From Gammaproteobacteria bacterium (GTDB lineage: Bacteria; Pseudomonadota; Gammaproteobacteria; Steroidobacterales; Steroidobacteraceae), in assembly GCA_010031985.1 (NCBI GenBank), contig RGYP01000080.1, positions 1 through 7,772 on the forward strand: 7,772 nucleotides of DNA. The letters run 5' to 3'. The notes beneath the pieces were generated by a model, which searched no databases, was not told the origin of the DNA, and worked only from the letters and a program-made list of their open reading frames with translations. The position numbers were made by a program, and so were the translations under genes. Positions 7,124 to 7,772 of this stretch are shown here, piece after piece (the stretch's first letter is position 1; each line of letters starts with the position of its first letter).

Positions 7124-7128
7124 CTCCC
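7124..7128 (-). promoter_or_regulatory. Shine-Dalgarno of the nitrilase-fold gene
   Basis: GGGAG on the minus strand, 7 nt before ATG 7116, inside AACCGGGAGAC (7132-7122). This 11-mer is identical to the leader of the M24 gene. It supports ATG 7116, which leaves a short 15-residue n-region before the twin arginines. Confidence 0.75.
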
Positions 7129-7151
7129 GGTTGCAGGGCTGTTCCCGCGAG

Positions 7152-7168
7152 CCTAACAAAAAGTTAGG
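7152..7168. promoter_or_regulatory. Perfect inverted repeat between nitrilase-fold gene and uvrA-like gene (candidate operator)
   Basis: CCTAAC-AAAAA-GTTAGG is a perfect 6-bp inverted repeat with an A5 spacer, in the short gap between the divergent nitrilase-fold (start 7116) and uvrA-like (start 7205) genes. On the plus strand its right arm overlaps TAGGAT (7165-7170), a fair -10 element for a transcript starting about 28 nt before ATG 7205. The -35 position (TTCCCG, 7142-7147) is poor. A repressor bound here could control one or both genes. It does not match the E. coli LexA consensus CTGT-N8-ACAG. Confidence 0.4.
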
Positions 7169-7204
7169 ATGTGGCCTCCCCCTGCAGCCGCTCCCATTTC
7201 ACTC

Positions 7205-7772
7205 ATGCGCGACTCCGGCCATGAGGCGATCGTCGTTCGCGGCGCCCGCCAGAACAATCTGAAAAATCTCGATCTCGAGATTCCGACGGGCGAGCTCGTG
7301 GTCGTCACCGGCGTCTCGGGGTCGGGTAAATCTTCTTTGGTGTTCGACACACTCTACGCCGAGGGCCAGCGACGATACGTCGAAACGTTCTCACCGTATG
7401 CGCGGCAGTTCCTAGATCGCATGGACAAGCCGGCGGTCGATCGTATCGAGGGCATTCCACCGGCGATCGCCATCGATCAAACGAATCCGGTACGTACCTC
7501 GCGCTCGACCGTGGGCACGATGACCGAGCTCAACGATCATCTGAAGCTGCTGTTTGCACGTGGCGCACATCTGCACTGTCGGCGCTGCGGAGATCTGGTG
7601 CGGCGCGACTCACCCGAGAGCATTCAGGGCGATCTGCTGCGTCGGGCAGCGGCCGCAGGTGACCCGCGCGTCCTGATCTGCTTCGAGGTCAAGGTCCCGA
7701 AGAATTTCAAAGATACCGAAGTTCTGGGTCTGCTCGAGAAGCAGGGCTATACGCGGATTCGCTCGCGCAGCA
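7205..7772 (+). CDS. uvrA: UvrA-family excinuclease ATPase, N-terminal part (cut by window edge)
   Basis: 189 complete codons run off the right edge. The start follows the UvrA pattern: VVRGARQNNLKNLDLEIP, VVVTGVSGSGKSSLVFDTLY with Walker A at residues 36-44 (Lys42), EGQRRYVETFSPYARQFLDRMDKP, then IEGIPPAIAIDQTNPVRTSRSTVGTMTEL and LKLLFAR. A Cys-x-x-Cys (125, 128) follows. UvrA is the damage-sensing ABC ATPase of nucleotide excision repair. The stretch QTNPVRTSRSTVGTMTELNDH and the tail FEVKVPKNF resemble, from memory, a second proteobacterial UvrA class in which the protein is often a very long tandem duplication, rather than the canonical 940-aa UvrA; the C-terminus needed to tell is absent. 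ATG 7205 lacks a clear Shine-Dalgarno. In-frame ATG 7169 would add MWPPPAAAPISL and overlaps the inverted repeat, so it is less likely. Confidence 0.9.
   Translation, partial: MRDSGHEAIVVRGARQNNLKNLDLEIPTGELVVVTGVSGSGKSSLVFDTLYAEGQRRYVETFSPYARQFLDRMDKPAVDRIEGIPPAIAIDQTNPVRTSRSTVGTMTELNDHLKLLFARGAHLHCRRCGDLVRRDSPESIQGDLLRRAAAAGDPRVLICFEVKVPKNFKDTEVLGLLEKQGYTRIRSRS

Noticed and set aside
6292..7167. 291-codon open frame on the plus strand opposite the nitrilase-fold gene
   Set aside because: Low-complexity Arg/Gly/His-rich translation without motifs; the minus-strand frame has a leader, Shine-Dalgarno and a full nitrilase fold.
7152..7168. Inverted repeat as a rho-independent terminator or SOS box
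   Set aside because: It lies upstream of both flanking genes rather than downstream of either, has no T-tract after the stem, and does not match CTGT-N8-ACAG.
1..7772. tRNA, rRNA, CRISPR array, insertion sequence or attachment site
   Set aside because: No cloverleaf-like segment, direct-repeat array, transposase or terminal repeats were seen; almost all sequence is accounted for by six genes.

Overview
The window is compact bacterial DNA of roughly 60% G+C, fully coding except for short gaps. The YgiQ-type radical SAM protein, the UvrA variant and several Tat-type leaders all suggest a gammaproteobacterium, or possibly a betaproteobacterium. No rRNA or other marker fixes the lineage, so this is an inference. 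No mobile element, tRNA or CRISPR array is visible.

Layout. Two conserved genes run off the edges. On the left is a YgiQ/UPF0313 radical SAM protein (minus strand, C-terminus beyond base 1). On the right is the first 189 codons of a UvrA-family ATPase (plus strand, from 7205). Between them lie four accessory enzymes: a SAM-dependent methyltransferase with a Tat-like leader (1936-3114, minus), a Tat-exported M24 (creatinase/aminopeptidase P-like) protein (3258-4604, plus), a class A FAD monooxygenase (4614-5783, minus) and a nitrilase-fold protein with a Tat leader (5917-7116, minus). The methyltransferase and M24 genes are divergent across 143 bp. The M24 and monooxygenase genes converge with 9 bp between their stop codons. 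The nitrilase and monooxygenase genes are co-directional with a 132-133 bp gap. The methyltransferase stop lies 12 bp before the ygiQ start.

How the genes may work together. Three of the four middle proteins carry twin-arginine leaders, and the fourth is a cytoplasmic aromatic-hydroxylase-type flavoenzyme. A small catabolic or modification module acting partly outside the cytoplasm is a reasonable inference, but no substrate can be named. Two features stand out. The nitrilase-fold protein has no cysteine at the nucleophile position (Ser/Thr instead), although Glu and Lys are kept. The methyltransferase appears to be exported, although SAM is a cytoplasmic cofactor. Both divergent intergenic gaps contain a perfect 6-bp/5-nt/6-bp inverted repeat, and two of the Tat genes share an identical 11-nt ribosome-binding leader.
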